Assembly: GCF_004328075.1 (NCBI RefSeq)
Contig: NZ_SJFN01000002.1
Location: 195,487-259,486, forward strand
Length of the DNA stretch: 64,000 nt
Source: Siculibacillus lacustris
GTDB taxonomy: Bacteria > Pseudomonadota > Alphaproteobacteria > Rhizobiales > Ancalomicrobiaceae
Reading direction: 5' to 3'
Part shown: in pieces, positions 16,401 to 25,274 of the stretch
Layout of the letters: every line of letters begins with the position of its first letter
Numbering within the stretch: position 1 is the stretch's first letter
Notes under the pieces: model-generated
The model's database searches: none
What the model saw: only the letters and a program-made list of their open reading frames with translations
What the model was told of the DNA's origin: nothing
Translations under genes and position numbers: made by a program

Positions 16401-17435
16401 ATGGCGAGCGATGCGAACGTGACGCGAAACGCGAAGACGGCGCTGGGCGGCCTCGCGGAGGCCCTGCCGGGGCTGGTCTGCGCCTACGGCTTCGACGACG
16501 AAGGCGGCGGCCGGCTGCTCGGCAGCGCCGATCTCGCCACCGAATTGACCGCGACCTCCGGCTGGCTGTGGCTGCACTTCAACCTCGCCAACGCCCGCGC
16601 CCGCGACTGGATCGAAGAACACGCACCGCTGCCCGATTCGGCCAAGGAACTGCTGCTCGAAACCGACGACCATCTGTGTCTGATCGCCGAGGACGACGCG
16701 CTGCTCGGGGTGTTCGCCGACTTCCGCCGCGAGCTCGACCACGACACCCAGGACATCGCCCGACTGAAGTTCGCGCTGCATCGCCGCACCCTGGTGACCG
16801 GCCGGCGTCAGGCGCTGCATTCGGTCGACGAGGCGCGGCGCGCCATCGCCCAGGGCCAGACCTTCGAGGCCGGCGGCACCCTGCTGGAGCAGATCTTCGA
16901 CAATTTCTCCAATCAGGTCGCGACCATGACGCGCGAGCTCGCCGACAAGCTGGAGACCATCGAGGACCGGGTGGTCGACGATCGGGTCGATCCTGACGAC
17001 CTCCGGGTCGGTCCGGTCCGGCGCATGGCGCTGCGGCTCAACCGTCAGGTCGGCGCGCTGCGGATCCATTTCGCGGCGCTGGTCGAAAACCCCGAACGCG
17101 ATCTGCCGGAAGACGTCTTCGCGATGACCGAGCGGGTGTCGCTGCGGCTCACCTCGCTCGGGCGCGACGTCGAAGCGATCCAGGAACGGGCGCGGATCAT
17201 TCAGGAAGAAGTGTCGGCCAAGGCCGCCGAACACATGAACCGCCAGCTCTCGACCCTGTCGATCCTGACCGCCCTGTTCCTGCCGGCGACTCTGGTCACG
17301 GGCCTGTTCGGGATGAACACCAAGGGCCTGCCGTTCGACAGCGAAGAGATCGGCTTCTGGTACGCCTTCCTGGTGTGCATCGGCGGATCGGGGATCGTCT
17401 ACCTGATCCTGCGCCGGCTCGGCGTGGTGAAGTGA
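16401..17435 (+). CDS. CorA family divalent cation transporter
   Basis: 344 residues from ATG 16401; an in-frame ATG at 16362 would add a basic leader. A large cytoplasmic alpha/beta domain is followed by the long stalk helix and two C-terminal membrane helices (LSILTALFLPATLVTGLFGM and FWYAFLVCIGGSGIVYLIL). The loop motif GMNTKGLP gives the GMN filter of Mg/Co/Ni channels. The sequence also has the look of the ZntB branch (WLHFNLANARARDWI), so the ion could be Zn. Function as an ion channel in the inner membrane is firm, the ion is not. Confidence 0.85.
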   Translation: MASDANVTRNAKTALGGLAEALPGLVCAYGFDDEGGGRLLGSADLATELTATSGWLWLHFNLANARARDWIEEHAPLPDSAKELLLETDDHLCLIAEDDALLGVFADFRRELDHDTQDIARLKFALHRRTLVTGRRQALHSVDEARRAIAQGQTFEAGGTLLEQIFDNFSNQVATMTRELADKLETIEDRVVDDRVDPDDLRVGPVRRMALRLNRQVGALRIHFAALVENPERDLPEDVFAMTERVSLRLTSLGRDVEAIQERARIIQEEVSAKAAEHMNRQLSTLSILTALFLPATLVTGLFGMNTKGLPFDSEEIGFWYAFLVCIGGSGIVYLILRRLGVVK

Positions 17436-17458
17436 CGGCGGGCGCAGGTCCCGCCGTC
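17434..17458. terminator. Stem-loop between convergent corA and M20 peptidase genes
   Basis: GACGGCGGG (17434-17442) pairs perfectly with CCCGCCGTC (17450-17458) over a 7-base loop, overlapping the corA stop codon, and is followed by GATTTCGTT. It can act for both genes. Confidence 0.55.
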
Positions 17459-17466
17459 GATTTCGT

Positions 17467-18852
17467 TCATTCCGCCAGCGCCGTCAGGATGCGCGCCCAG
17501 GAGCGGATGCCCTTGTGGAAGCTCTCGAGGTCGTACTTTTCGTTCGGCGAATGAATGCGGTCGTCGTCGAGGCCGAAGCCGACCAGCAGCGAGCGCATGC
17601 CGAGGATCCGCTCGAACGAGCCGACCACCGGAATCGAGCCGCCACCGCCGATCACCACCGCCGGCACGCCCCATTCCGCCTCGAGCGCGGTCAGGCCGAC
17701 CTTCAGCCACGGGCTGTCCCAGGGCAGGGCCAGACCGGGGCTGCCGCCGTGGGGATGGAAGCTCGCGGTGGCGTCGGGCGGCAGGCGATCGCGGACATGA
17801 GCGCGGAAGGCCTCGCGGATCTTCGCCGGATCCTGACCGACGACCAGCCGGAACGACACCTTGGCCGAGGCGGTGGCCGGCAGCACGGTCTTGAAGCCGT
17901 CGCCGGTGTAGCCGCCGAGGATGCCGTTGAACTCGCAGGTCGGACGCGCCCAGACCTGTTCGAGGATCGAGCGGCCGACTTCGCCGGCCGGGGTCTTCAG
18001 ACCGACCGGCGCAAGGAAGGTCGCCTCGGTGGTGCCGAGCGCCTCCCAGGACTTCCACACCTCGTCGGGCAGATCGCCGACGCCGTCGTAGAAGCCGGGC
18101 AAGGTGACGCGGCCGTCGGCGTCGTGGAGATCGGCGAGGACGTGGGTGAGGAGGCGGATCGGGTTCCAGGCGGGGCCGCCGAACAGCCCCGAATGGAGGT
18201 CGCGATCGGCGCAGGCGATGGTCACCTCCTCGCCGACCAGACCCCGCAGGCTGGCGGTGATCGCCGGGCGGCGGCGCGCCCACATGTTGGTGTCGCAGAC
18301 CAGCGCCACGTCGCGGGCGAGTTCGTCCTTGTGGGCGGCGAGGAAGGGCTCGAGCGAAGGGGAGCCGGATTCCTCCTCGCCCTCGAGCAGCACGGTGACG
18401 CGCACCGGCAGGCGGCCGTCCTCGGCGAGCAGCGCCCGCACCGCTTCGATGAAGGTCAGGGTCTGGCCCTTGTCGTCGGCGGCGCCGCGGCCGACGATCA
18501 CCTTCACGCCGTCCTGGACTTCGATCTTGGGATCGAAGGGATCGGAGCGCCACAGGTGCAGCGGATCGACCGGCTGGACGTCGTAATGGCCGTAGAACAG
18601 CACGTGGCGGGCTTCATCGGCGACCGGGCCGGTCCAATGGGCGACGACCATCGGATGGCCGGGGGTCTCGCGCAACGACGCTTCGAAGCCGAGGCCCTCG
18701 AGTTCGGCGACGCACCAGGTGCCGGCCATGCGGACTTCGTCGGCGTAGGCGGGATCGGCGGAGATCGACTTCAGGCGCACGAAGGCGAACAGGCGCTCGA
18801 GGCTCGCCGGCAGAGCGGCGTCGATACGGTCGAGGGCGGAAGCGAGGGACAT
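17467..18852 (-). CDS. M20 family zinc dipeptidase/aminoacylase-like hydrolase
   Basis: 461 residues from ATG 18852 with GGAAGG before it. The dinuclear zinc site is visible: His in VLFYGHYDVQPVDP, Asp in GRGAADDKGQ, Glu pair in LEGEEESGSPS, Asp in LVCDTNMW and His in DDRIHSPNEKYDLES. The lid domain lies in the middle (DRDLHSGLFGG). This is the dipeptidase branch of M20 (similar to CNDP-type and PepV-like enzymes), probably cytoplasmic. The HerA-like gene lies 29 bp upstream on the same strand, so the two may be co-transcribed. Confidence 0.88.
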   Translation of the reverse strand: MSLASALDRIDAALPASLERLFAFVRLKSISADPAYADEVRMAGTWCVAELEGLGFEASLRETPGHPMVVAHWTGPVADEARHVLFYGHYDVQPVDPLHLWRSDPFDPKIEVQDGVKVIVGRGAADDKGQTLTFIEAVRALLAEDGRLPVRVTVLLEGEEESGSPSLEPFLAAHKDELARDVALVCDTNMWARRRPAITASLRGLVGEEVTIACADRDLHSGLFGGPAWNPIRLLTHVLADLHDADGRVTLPGFYDGVGDLPDEVWKSWEALGTTEATFLAPVGLKTPAGEVGRSILEQVWARPTCEFNGILGGYTGDGFKTVLPATASAKVSFRLVVGQDPAKIREAFRAHVRDRLPPDATASFHPHGGSPGLALPWDSPWLKVGLTALEAEWGVPAVVIGGGGSIPVVGSFERILGMRSLLVGFGLDDDRIHSPNEKYDLESFHKGIRSWARILTALAE

Positions 18853-18881
18853 CGGCGGAACCTTCCCGGGTCGGATGGAGA

Positions 18882-20402
18882 TCAACGCTTGAGGAGAGAG
18901 CCGAGCACGCCGCGCACCAGGGCATTGGTGATCTGGCGTCCGGCGGCGGAAGCGGCGGAGCGGGCGGCCGAGGTCAGGATCGCCTCGCCGAGGGTCTGGG
19001 AGCGCGGGCCGCCGACGCGACGCGAGGCGAGCCCGCCGACGCTCGACAGGACGCCGCCGAGCATGCCGTCGAAGAAGCCGCCGCCGCTCGGTGCGGGCGC
19101 CGACTCGCTCGGGGCGGGGGCGGCGACCTTGCCGCGCAGTTTTTCCCAGGCCGAGGGGCGATCGACGGTGACGTCGTAGCGGCCGGCGAGCCGCGAGGCG
19201 GCGACCGCCGCGGTGCGCTCGGCGGGGGTCAGCGGGCCGACGCGGGCCTCGGGCGGGCGGATCAGGGTGCGCTGGACGATCGACGGCACGCCCTTGCCGT
19301 GCAGCATCGACACCAGCGCCTCGCCCACCGCCAGTTCGGTGATCGCCGCTTCGGTGGAGAAGGCCGGGTTGGGGCGGAAGGTCTCGGCGGCGGCGCGTAC
19401 CGCCTTCTGCTCGCGCGGCGTGAAGGCGCGCAGCGCGTGCTGGATGCGATTGCCGAGCTGAGCGGAGACGCTGTCGGGGACGTCGAGGGGGTTCTGGGTG
19501 ACGAACCACACGCCGACCCCCTTGGAGCGGATCAGCCGGACCACCTGTTCGATCTTGGCGAGCAGGGCCGGCGGCGCCTCGTCGAACAAGAGATGGGCCT
19601 CGTCGAAGAAGAAGACGAGCTTCGGCCGGTCGAGATCGCCGACCTCGGGCAGTTCCTCGAACAGTTCCGACAGGAGCCACAGCAGGAAGGTGGCGTAGAG
19701 GCGCGGATTGGCCATCAGTCGATCGGCGGCCAGCACGTTGACGGTGCCGCGGCCCTGGGCATCGGTGGCGATCAGATCGGCGACGGCCAGCGCCGGCTCG
19801 CCGAAGAAATGCACCGCGCCCTGCTGTTCGAGCACCAGCAACTGGCGCTGGATGGCGCCGACGCTGGCCTTGGAGACGTTGCCGTAGTCGACGGTCAGCT
19901 GATCGGCGCGCTCGGCGACATGGGCCAGCGCGGCACGCAGATCCTTGAGGTCGAGGAGCAGGAGGCCTTCCTCGTCGGCGAGCTTGAAGACGATGGCGAG
20001 CACGCCCTCCTGGGTGTCGTTGAGCCCCATCAGGCGCGACAGCAGGAGCGGCCCCATCTCCGAAACGGTGGCGCGGATCGGATGACCCTGCTCGCCGAAC
20101 AGGTCCCAGAAGACGACCGGGAAGGTCTTCGGCGCCCAGTCGTCGAGGCCGATCGCCCGGCAGCGGGCGTCGATCCAGTCCTTGCGGGTGCCGGGCGCGG
20201 CGATGCCGGAGAGGTCGCCCTTGACGTCGGCGGCGAACACCGAGACGCCGGCCGCGGCGAGGCCCTCGGCCATCACCTGCAGCGACACGGTCTTGCCGGT
20301 GCCGGTGGCGCCGGTCACCAGACCGTGGCGGTTGGCGAAGCGCAGCTCGAGCCACTCGGGTTCGACGCTCCGGCCCAGATCGACGCCGCCGTTGATCGCC
20401 AT
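18882..20402 (-). CDS. HerA-like (DUF853) ATPase
   Basis: 506 residues. A RecA-like motor: Walker A GATGTGKT at residues 31-38, Walker B in LVFFFDEAHLLFDEA, and an arginine-rich sensor region (LGNRIQHALRAFTPREQKAV). The DUF853 family (YjgR in E. coli) belongs to the HerA/FtsK ATPases, but its role is not known. A Gly/Ala/Ser-rich tail of about 100 residues follows the motor. Start at ATG 20402 fits the family start MA-NGGVDLG. Confidence 0.88.
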   Translation of the reverse strand: MAINGGVDLGRSVEPEWLELRFANRHGLVTGATGTGKTVSLQVMAEGLAAAGVSVFAADVKGDLSGIAAPGTRKDWIDARCRAIGLDDWAPKTFPVVFWDLFGEQGHPIRATVSEMGPLLLSRLMGLNDTQEGVLAIVFKLADEEGLLLLDLKDLRAALAHVAERADQLTVDYGNVSKASVGAIQRQLLVLEQQGAVHFFGEPALAVADLIATDAQGRGTVNVLAADRLMANPRLYATFLLWLLSELFEELPEVGDLDRPKLVFFFDEAHLLFDEAPPALLAKIEQVVRLIRSKGVGVWFVTQNPLDVPDSVSAQLGNRIQHALRAFTPREQKAVRAAAETFRPNPAFSTEAAITELAVGEALVSMLHGKGVPSIVQRTLIRPPEARVGPLTPAERTAAVAASRLAGRYDVTVDRPSAWEKLRGKVAAPAPSESAPAPSGGGFFDGMLGGVLSSVGGLASRRVGGPRSQTLGEAILTSAARSAASAAGRQITNALVRGVLGSLLKR

Positions 20403-20729
20403 GTGTCGCCGTCTCCTTCGTTGCCACTCTTCCTATAGGCCGGCGGCGGCGGCTTGGGAACCGGCTGCGGGGCGCGCGTCCCCCGCCCACAGCCCGCGGC
20501 GGCAGGGTCCACGAGGACTCGCAGCCGGCCGGCGAAGTCCCGGCGCCGACTTGCCTTTCCACCCTGGATGGTGTCAATTGCCGCGGTCGTCCGGACGTCC
20601 GGCGGCCCGTCTTCCGCGCCGTCCGCCGTGCCCTTCGACGGTCCGGCGGCCGCGGACGGCGACCACGGCTCCCCTCCCCCGCCCTCCCGCCGTGCGCACC
20701 CGCGACGGCCTTCTCTCGGGACCCCCGCC

Positions 20730-21185
20730 ATGCAGCAGGATCTCATCGACACGCTCGCCGGACAGGTCGGCATCGAACCGGCGCTCGCCGAGAAGGCCAC
20801 CTCGATGATCGTCAACTTTCTCTCGAATCAGGCCTCGCCGGAGCTGACCGAGACGATCCGGCAATACCTGCCGAACTTCGACGCGATCGCCGCGACGGGC
20901 GCCGCCCATACCGCGGCGGCGGAAGCCGCCGACGGCGCCACCGGGGTGCTCGGCGGCCTGACCGGCGGTGGCCTGATGGGCGCTCTGGGCAGTCTGATGG
21001 GCGGCGACGGGGCGATCGGTCAGGCGATGGCCCTGCTCGGTCATCTCGGCAAGGACGGGCTCGAAATCGGCCAGGTGCAGGCGCTGGCCGGCGGACTGAT
21101 CGGCCATCTGCGTCAGGTCGCCGGCGACGAGGTGGTCGACAGGCTGGTCGCCGAGATCCCCGGGGTCGGTCACTTCCTCGGGTGA
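20730..21185 (+). CDS. Small Gly/Ala-rich helical protein, DUF2780/DUF2267-like
   Basis: 151 residues from ATG 20730. N-terminal helix MQQDLIDTLAGQVGIEPALAEKA, a Gly-rich middle with GGLTGGGLMGALGSLMGG, and a C-terminal segment with LAGGLIGHLRQVAGDEVVD followed by IPGVGHFLG. The IPG--FL end recalls DUF2780 and DUF2267, but I do not recognise it firmly. No signal peptide or membrane segment is obvious. It is divergent from the HerA-like gene. Confidence 0.5.
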   Translation: MQQDLIDTLAGQVGIEPALAEKATSMIVNFLSNQASPELTETIRQYLPNFDAIAATGAAHTAAAEAADGATGVLGGLTGGGLMGALGSLMGGDGAIGQAMALLGHLGKDGLEIGQVQALAGGLIGHLRQVAGDEVVDRLVAEIPGVGHFLG

Positions 21186-21318
21186 CGGAGCCGCCGCGGT
21201 CGCCGGTGCGGCTATTGAAGAATCGGGCGTTTCGTTTCAACTTCCCCGAGGGCAGGCGCGCCCGGTTCGGGCGCCGCCCGGTCGCGCCCGGGGCGCGAGA
21301 CCATCGGAGGACAGAAGC

Positions 21319-21723
21319 ATGACCAACATCGCCACCATCGAAGGCATCGGCCCGGTCTACGCCGAGAAGCTCACCGCCGTCGGCGCCAAGACGGTCGAAG
21401 GCTTCCTGGAGCGCACCAAGGACGCCAAGGGCCGCAAGGAGCTCGCCGAGGCCACCGGCATCGACGTGACGCGGATCCTCGCCTGGGCCAACAAGGCCGA
21501 CCTGATGCGGATCAAGGGCGTCGGCGAGGAATATTCCGACCTGCTCGAGGCGGCCGGCGTCGACACGGTCAAGGAACTCAAGCACCGCAAGCCCGAGAAC
21601 CTGCTGGCCAAGATGGAAGAGGTCAACGCCGCCAAGAATCTGGTGCGGGCCCTGCCGAGCCTGAAGGCGGTCACCGACTGGGTCGAGCAGGCCAAGGTCC
21701 TGCCGGCGGTGCTGACCTACTGA
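21319..21723 (+). CDS. DUF4332 protein with two helix-hairpin-helix motifs
   Basis: 134 residues from ATG 21319 with CGGAGGAC upstream. Two HhH-like motifs, IEGIGPVYAEKL (residues about 7-18) and IKGVGEEYSDLLEAAG (about 65-80), characterise DUF4332. The fold may bind DNA without sequence preference; the function is unknown. The gene is common in bacteria next to unrelated genes. Confidence 0.85.
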   Translation: MTNIATIEGIGPVYAEKLTAVGAKTVEGFLERTKDAKGRKELAEATGIDVTRILAWANKADLMRIKGVGEEYSDLLEAAGVDTVKELKHRKPENLLAKMEEVNAAKNLVRALPSLKAVTDWVEQAKVLPAVLTY

Positions 21724-22055
21724 GCCGGAGCGGCGCGACACGTTCGCGGCCGACCGGGGAGATGACGGCGAAGACGCGGCCGGCGGATGCGCTGGCCGTC
21801 GCTGGTTTCGTTCGTGGCGCGGCGATGGCGGCCGACCGGGGCCGCCGACCCATCCTCGCGGGATCGTCGTGCGCGGCGGTGATCACCGCAGGCGTACGAG
21901 GGGCTTCGCGACGCCGCGTCGCCGGTCCGCCGCTCGCGCGAATCGCCGCGGGATCGCCGAAACCGGGCGCCGCCGCACCGGGCGATCGCAGGTATTCCCG
22001 CGGCCCTCGCCGCGGGCTGCGGCCCGTCCGCCCGCTCCGCCGGGGCGGCACTCCT
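21724..22055. other. Gene-free GC-rich spacer
   Basis: 330 bases between the convergent DUF4332 and luxR-type genes. Open frames here are low-complexity Arg/Ala-rich and have no supporting ribosome sites. I see no strong hairpin with T-run and no RNA gene. Confidence 0.4.
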
Positions 22056-22793
22056 TCAGAGCACGATCTGACCGTAACGCAGGGCCTCGACCACGGTCTG
22101 GGTCTTGTTGGCGGCGTTCATCTTGTCGCAGGCGTTCTGGAGATGGGCGTGCACGGTGCGCTGCGAGATCTCCAGCAAGCCGGCGATTTCCGAGGCGGTC
22201 TTGCCGGCGGCCGACAGGGTCAGGACGTGGCGCTCGCGATCGGAGAGTTCACCCGGCCGGGTCGGATCGAGGCGGCCGACCTCGATCAGGGTGCGGAAGG
22301 CGGCGAGGCAATAATATTCGAGGCCGGCGATCGTCGCGGGATCGAAGTCGAGATCCTGGCCGGCGATCACCACACAGCCCTGGTAGGGGTTGAGGTCGTG
22401 GATCGGCACGGCGATCAGACGCGCCACCGGCCCACCGGCCGCCGCGATCAGGTCGGACCGACTCAGGGTCTCGGAAGCCTCGGCGACGCCTTCGTCGCCG
22501 AGCGGATTGGGTCCGATCCCGAAGGCGCGCCGGGTTCCCAGGCACCGCCGCAGCAACGGATCGGTGTTGGAGACGTCGATGACGTGGCCGCCGTTGCGCA
22601 GATCCGGCCAGACGATGCGCAGGATGAGCTTGCTCGCCGCGCGCCGCGGGAGCGGCAGCCCCGTCACGAGGACATGGCTCGCCCCTTGCCGCCGCAATCC
22701 CCGCTCGAAAAAATCGAGAACACGATCGGCTTCCCGAAGCGAAGAAATCTGGGTCGCCTCCCCATATATGCCGCGTACCAATCCCTGATCCAT
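22056..22793 (-). CDS. LuxR family regulator with an autoinducer-binding-type domain
   Basis: 245 residues. The N-terminal 165 residues look like the acyl-homoserine-lactone binding domain (ADRVLDFFERGLRRQGASHV, FDPATIAGLEYYCLAAF). The C-terminal LuxR HTH starts at LSDRERHVLTLSAAGKTASE and contains ISQRTVHAHLQNACDKM. No luxI-type synthase is in the window, so it is a candidate LuxR solo. Rhizobiales relatives such as VjbR control surface structures. Ligand not known. Confidence 0.8.
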   Translation of the reverse strand: MDQGLVRGIYGEATQISSLREADRVLDFFERGLRRQGASHVLVTGLPLPRRAASKLILRIVWPDLRNGGHVIDVSNTDPLLRRCLGTRRAFGIGPNPLGDEGVAEASETLSRSDLIAAAGGPVARLIAVPIHDLNPYQGCVVIAGQDLDFDPATIAGLEYYCLAAFRTLIEVGRLDPTRPGELSDRERHVLTLSAAGKTASEIAGLLEISQRTVHAHLQNACDKMNAANKTQTVVEALRYGQIVL

Positions 22794-23286
22794 GCACGCC
22801 GACTCACTGATTTCTTCTGCACAGGCTTCAATGTCAGAAGTTCCATCACGGGTTCAATTGTCGCTTTTGACGGTGCGACTCTGTATACAAGACGCACCGC
22901 TGGCGATTATTCGACGACGATTTCCCGCGCTCCGCGGTCTTCACGGTAGCGATCGGACGCGCCACCTCGCCCGCGACGAACATTTCGCGCCGGCGACCGC
23001 GTCACGGCCGCTTTCGTGATTTCCCTCTCGGGAGGAACGCAGATTGATCGACATCCCCTCTTCAGTGTTCATACTATCGGAGAATGTAAGCGGATCGTAG
23101 CCTCAAAAACGTTTCGGATCACGGTTTTCGACGACGCTTTTCGTTCGGCGCCGCAAACCGGACGAAGGGGGAAGCCTCGACCCGATTGACGCCCGTCCGC
23201 TTCGGGTCGAAATCGGGCGCAACATCACAAAGTCCGGCTCCCGCGATCTCAGGATCGGGGAGCGGCGTGACAGCGGGAGTGTAACG
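22794..23286. promoter_or_regulatory. Divergent regulatory region luxR / mutA
   Basis: 490 bases of lower GC than the surroundings, with no gene. At 22871-22899 CGGTGCG and CGCACCG flank a palindromic core TGTATACA (22882-22889), 78-106 bp before the luxR start; it is the best operator candidate. Further right, at 23030-23100, the region nearest mutA is AT-richer and should hold its promoter, but I cannot fix -35 and -10 boxes. No cobalamin riboswitch (B12 box) is visible before mutA. Confidence 0.45.
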
Positions 23287-25128
23287 GTGAACTCGAAGGC
23301 GATGTGTTTCACGGAGTCGTTCGCGGCTCGCACCCACGACGATTGGGTCGGGGTCGCGACCAAGGCCCTCAAGACGACGCCGTTGGATCGGCTCAAGACG
23401 ACGACCGCGGACGGCATCGTCATCGAGCCGATCTACGTCGGTACCGAAGTCCCCGCGCCGCTCGGCGGTCGCGCCGCCGGCAAGCCCTGGACGGTCGCCC
23501 AGCGCATCGACATTCCCGAGCCCAAGGCGGCCAATGCCCAGATCCTCGACGATCTGATGGGCGGCGCCGGCGGTCTCGATCTGGTGTTCGCCGAGAGCCC
23601 GCAGGCCGCCGGTTTCGGCATTGCCGCCTCGTGCGGCGGCTGCATCGCCAAACTGCTGGCCGGCGTCCACGTCGACCTGGTGCCGATCCGCGTCGACGCC
23701 GGTGCACGCACCGCCGAGTTGGCCGGTCTGATCACCGCCTTCGCCACCGAGACCGGCAAGACCGTCGATCTGGCGCTGATCCAGGATCCGGTCGGCGAAC
23801 TCGCCGCGAGCGGACGCCTCGCGGTCGCGGCGGAAGCGGCGATCGCCGCGGCGGCCGCCGCCGGCAAGCGCTTCCCCGGCACGGTGCTGGAGGCCGACGG
23901 CCGCGTCTGGCACGCCGCCGGCGCGTCCGAAGCCCAGGAACTGGCCGGGCTGATCGCCACCGCGGTGACCTATCTCAAGGCGCTCGAGGCGCAGGGCCTC
24001 GACCTCGCCGCGGCCGTCGCCAAGATCGGCTTCACCGCCGTCGCCGACCAGAACCAGTTCCATTCGATCGCCAAGCTGCGCGCCCTGACGCTGCTGTGGG
24101 CGCGGATCCAGGACGCCCTCGGCCTCGCCCCGACGCCCGCCCGCATCCATGTCGAGACGGCGCGGCGGATGATGAACCGGCGCGACGCCCACACCAACGT
24201 GCTGCGCACCACCATCGCCACCTTCGCCGCCGGGGTCACCGGCGCGACCTCGGTGACGGTGCTGCCCTACAGCTCGGCGGTCGGCCTGCCCGACGCCTTC
24301 GCCCGCCGCATCGCGCGCAACACCCAGACCATCCTGATCGAGGAATCGAACCTCCACCGGGTCGCCGATCCGGCGGCCGGGTCGGGCCTCGTCGACACCG
24401 AGACGCATCAGCTCGCCGAGCTCGCCTGGACGCTGTTCCAGGGCCTCGAGGCGGAAGGCGGCATCGTCGCGGCGCTGCGCTCGGGCTCGTTCCTCGCCAA
24501 GGTCGCGGCGGTCGCCAAGAAGCGTCTCGACGCGATCGCCAAGCGGCGCGAGCCGGTGACCGGCATCAGCGAGTTCCCCAACATCGCCGAGCGCGAAGTG
24601 CCGGTGATCGACGCCCAGCCCAAGGCGCCGGCCGAGATCGCCGCCGCCGAAACGGTCGCCCCCTTCCGGGCGGTCGAGCTCGACACCGCCTTCGAGACCC
24701 TGCGCGACACCGCCGACGCGGTGCTGGCGGCAACGGGCGAGCGGCCGAAGCTGTTCTTCGCCAATCTCGGGCGGATCGCCGACTTCACGGGGCGGGCCAC
24801 CTGGTCGAAGAACTTCTTCGAGGCGGGCGGCATCCAGGCGCTGACCAACGACGGCTTCGCCTCGCTCGACGAACTGATCGCGGCGTTCAAGGCCTCCGGC
24901 GCCAAGGGGGCGGTGATCGCCTCCTCCGACGCGGTCTACGAGACGCAGGCGGTTCCGGCCGCCGAGGCTCTGGTCGCCGCCGGCGCATCGCCGATCTATC
25001 TCGCCGGCAAGCCGGCCGACGCGGACCGCGAAGCGACGCTGCGGGCCGCCGGGGTCACCGGCTTCATCCATCTCGGCCAGGACGTGGTGGCCGTGTTGAC
25101 CCAGGCGCTCGCGGCGCTCGGCCGCTGA
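23287..25128 (+). CDS. mutA: Methylmalonyl-CoA mutase small (beta) subunit
   Basis: Non-catalytic partner of MutB in the heterodimeric mutase that isomerises (R)-methylmalonyl-CoA and succinyl-CoA. 613 residues from GTG 23287, which has GGGAG seven bases upstream; an ATG at 23302 is a weaker choice. The TIM-barrel part is clear (DAHTNVLRTTIATFAAG, IARNTQTILIEESNLHRVAD), but the C-terminal flavodoxin-like domain lacks the DxHxxG cobalamin signature, as expected for the small subunit. mutB follows after 146 bp. Confidence 0.93.
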   Translation: MNSKAMCFTESFAARTHDDWVGVATKALKTTPLDRLKTTTADGIVIEPIYVGTEVPAPLGGRAAGKPWTVAQRIDIPEPKAANAQILDDLMGGAGGLDLVFAESPQAAGFGIAASCGGCIAKLLAGVHVDLVPIRVDAGARTAELAGLITAFATETGKTVDLALIQDPVGELAASGRLAVAAEAAIAAAAAAGKRFPGTVLEADGRVWHAAGASEAQELAGLIATAVTYLKALEAQGLDLAAAVAKIGFTAVADQNQFHSIAKLRALTLLWARIQDALGLAPTPARIHVETARRMMNRRDAHTNVLRTTIATFAAGVTGATSVTVLPYSSAVGLPDAFARRIARNTQTILIEESNLHRVADPAAGSGLVDTETHQLAELAWTLFQGLEAEGGIVAALRSGSFLAKVAAVAKKRLDAIAKRREPVTGISEFPNIAEREVPVIDAQPKAPAEIAAAETVAPFRAVELDTAFETLRDTADAVLAATGERPKLFFANLGRIADFTGRATWSKNFFEAGGIQALTNDGFASLDELIAAFKASGAKGAVIASSDAVYETQAVPAAEALVAAGASPIYLAGKPADADREATLRAAGVTGFIHLGQDVVAVLTQALAALGR

Positions 25129-25139
25129 CCTCGGGCCGC

Positions 25140-25161
25140 GACCGGGCCTCGCGGCCCGGTC
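25140..25161. terminator. Intercistronic hairpin between mutA and mutB
   Basis: GACCGGGCC and GGCCCGGTC form a perfect 9-bp stem with the tetraloop TCGC, 11 bp after the mutA stop. Without a T-run it is more likely to stabilise or attenuate the mutA message than to end it. Confidence 0.45.
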
Positions 25162-25274
25162 CGCCCGCGACCCACCTTCGCCGGCCGGCTCTCGGCCGCC
25201 CGGCGTGATCGCTTCCCGGGACGAGCCCGACCGATCCGGTCCGCCTCCCGACAGACCAGAACGAGGATTGGGCC

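Noticed and set aside
22794..23286. Cobalamin riboswitch before mutA
   Set aside because: I looked for the B12 box and the conserved receptor core and found neither; MutAB uses but does not import B12.
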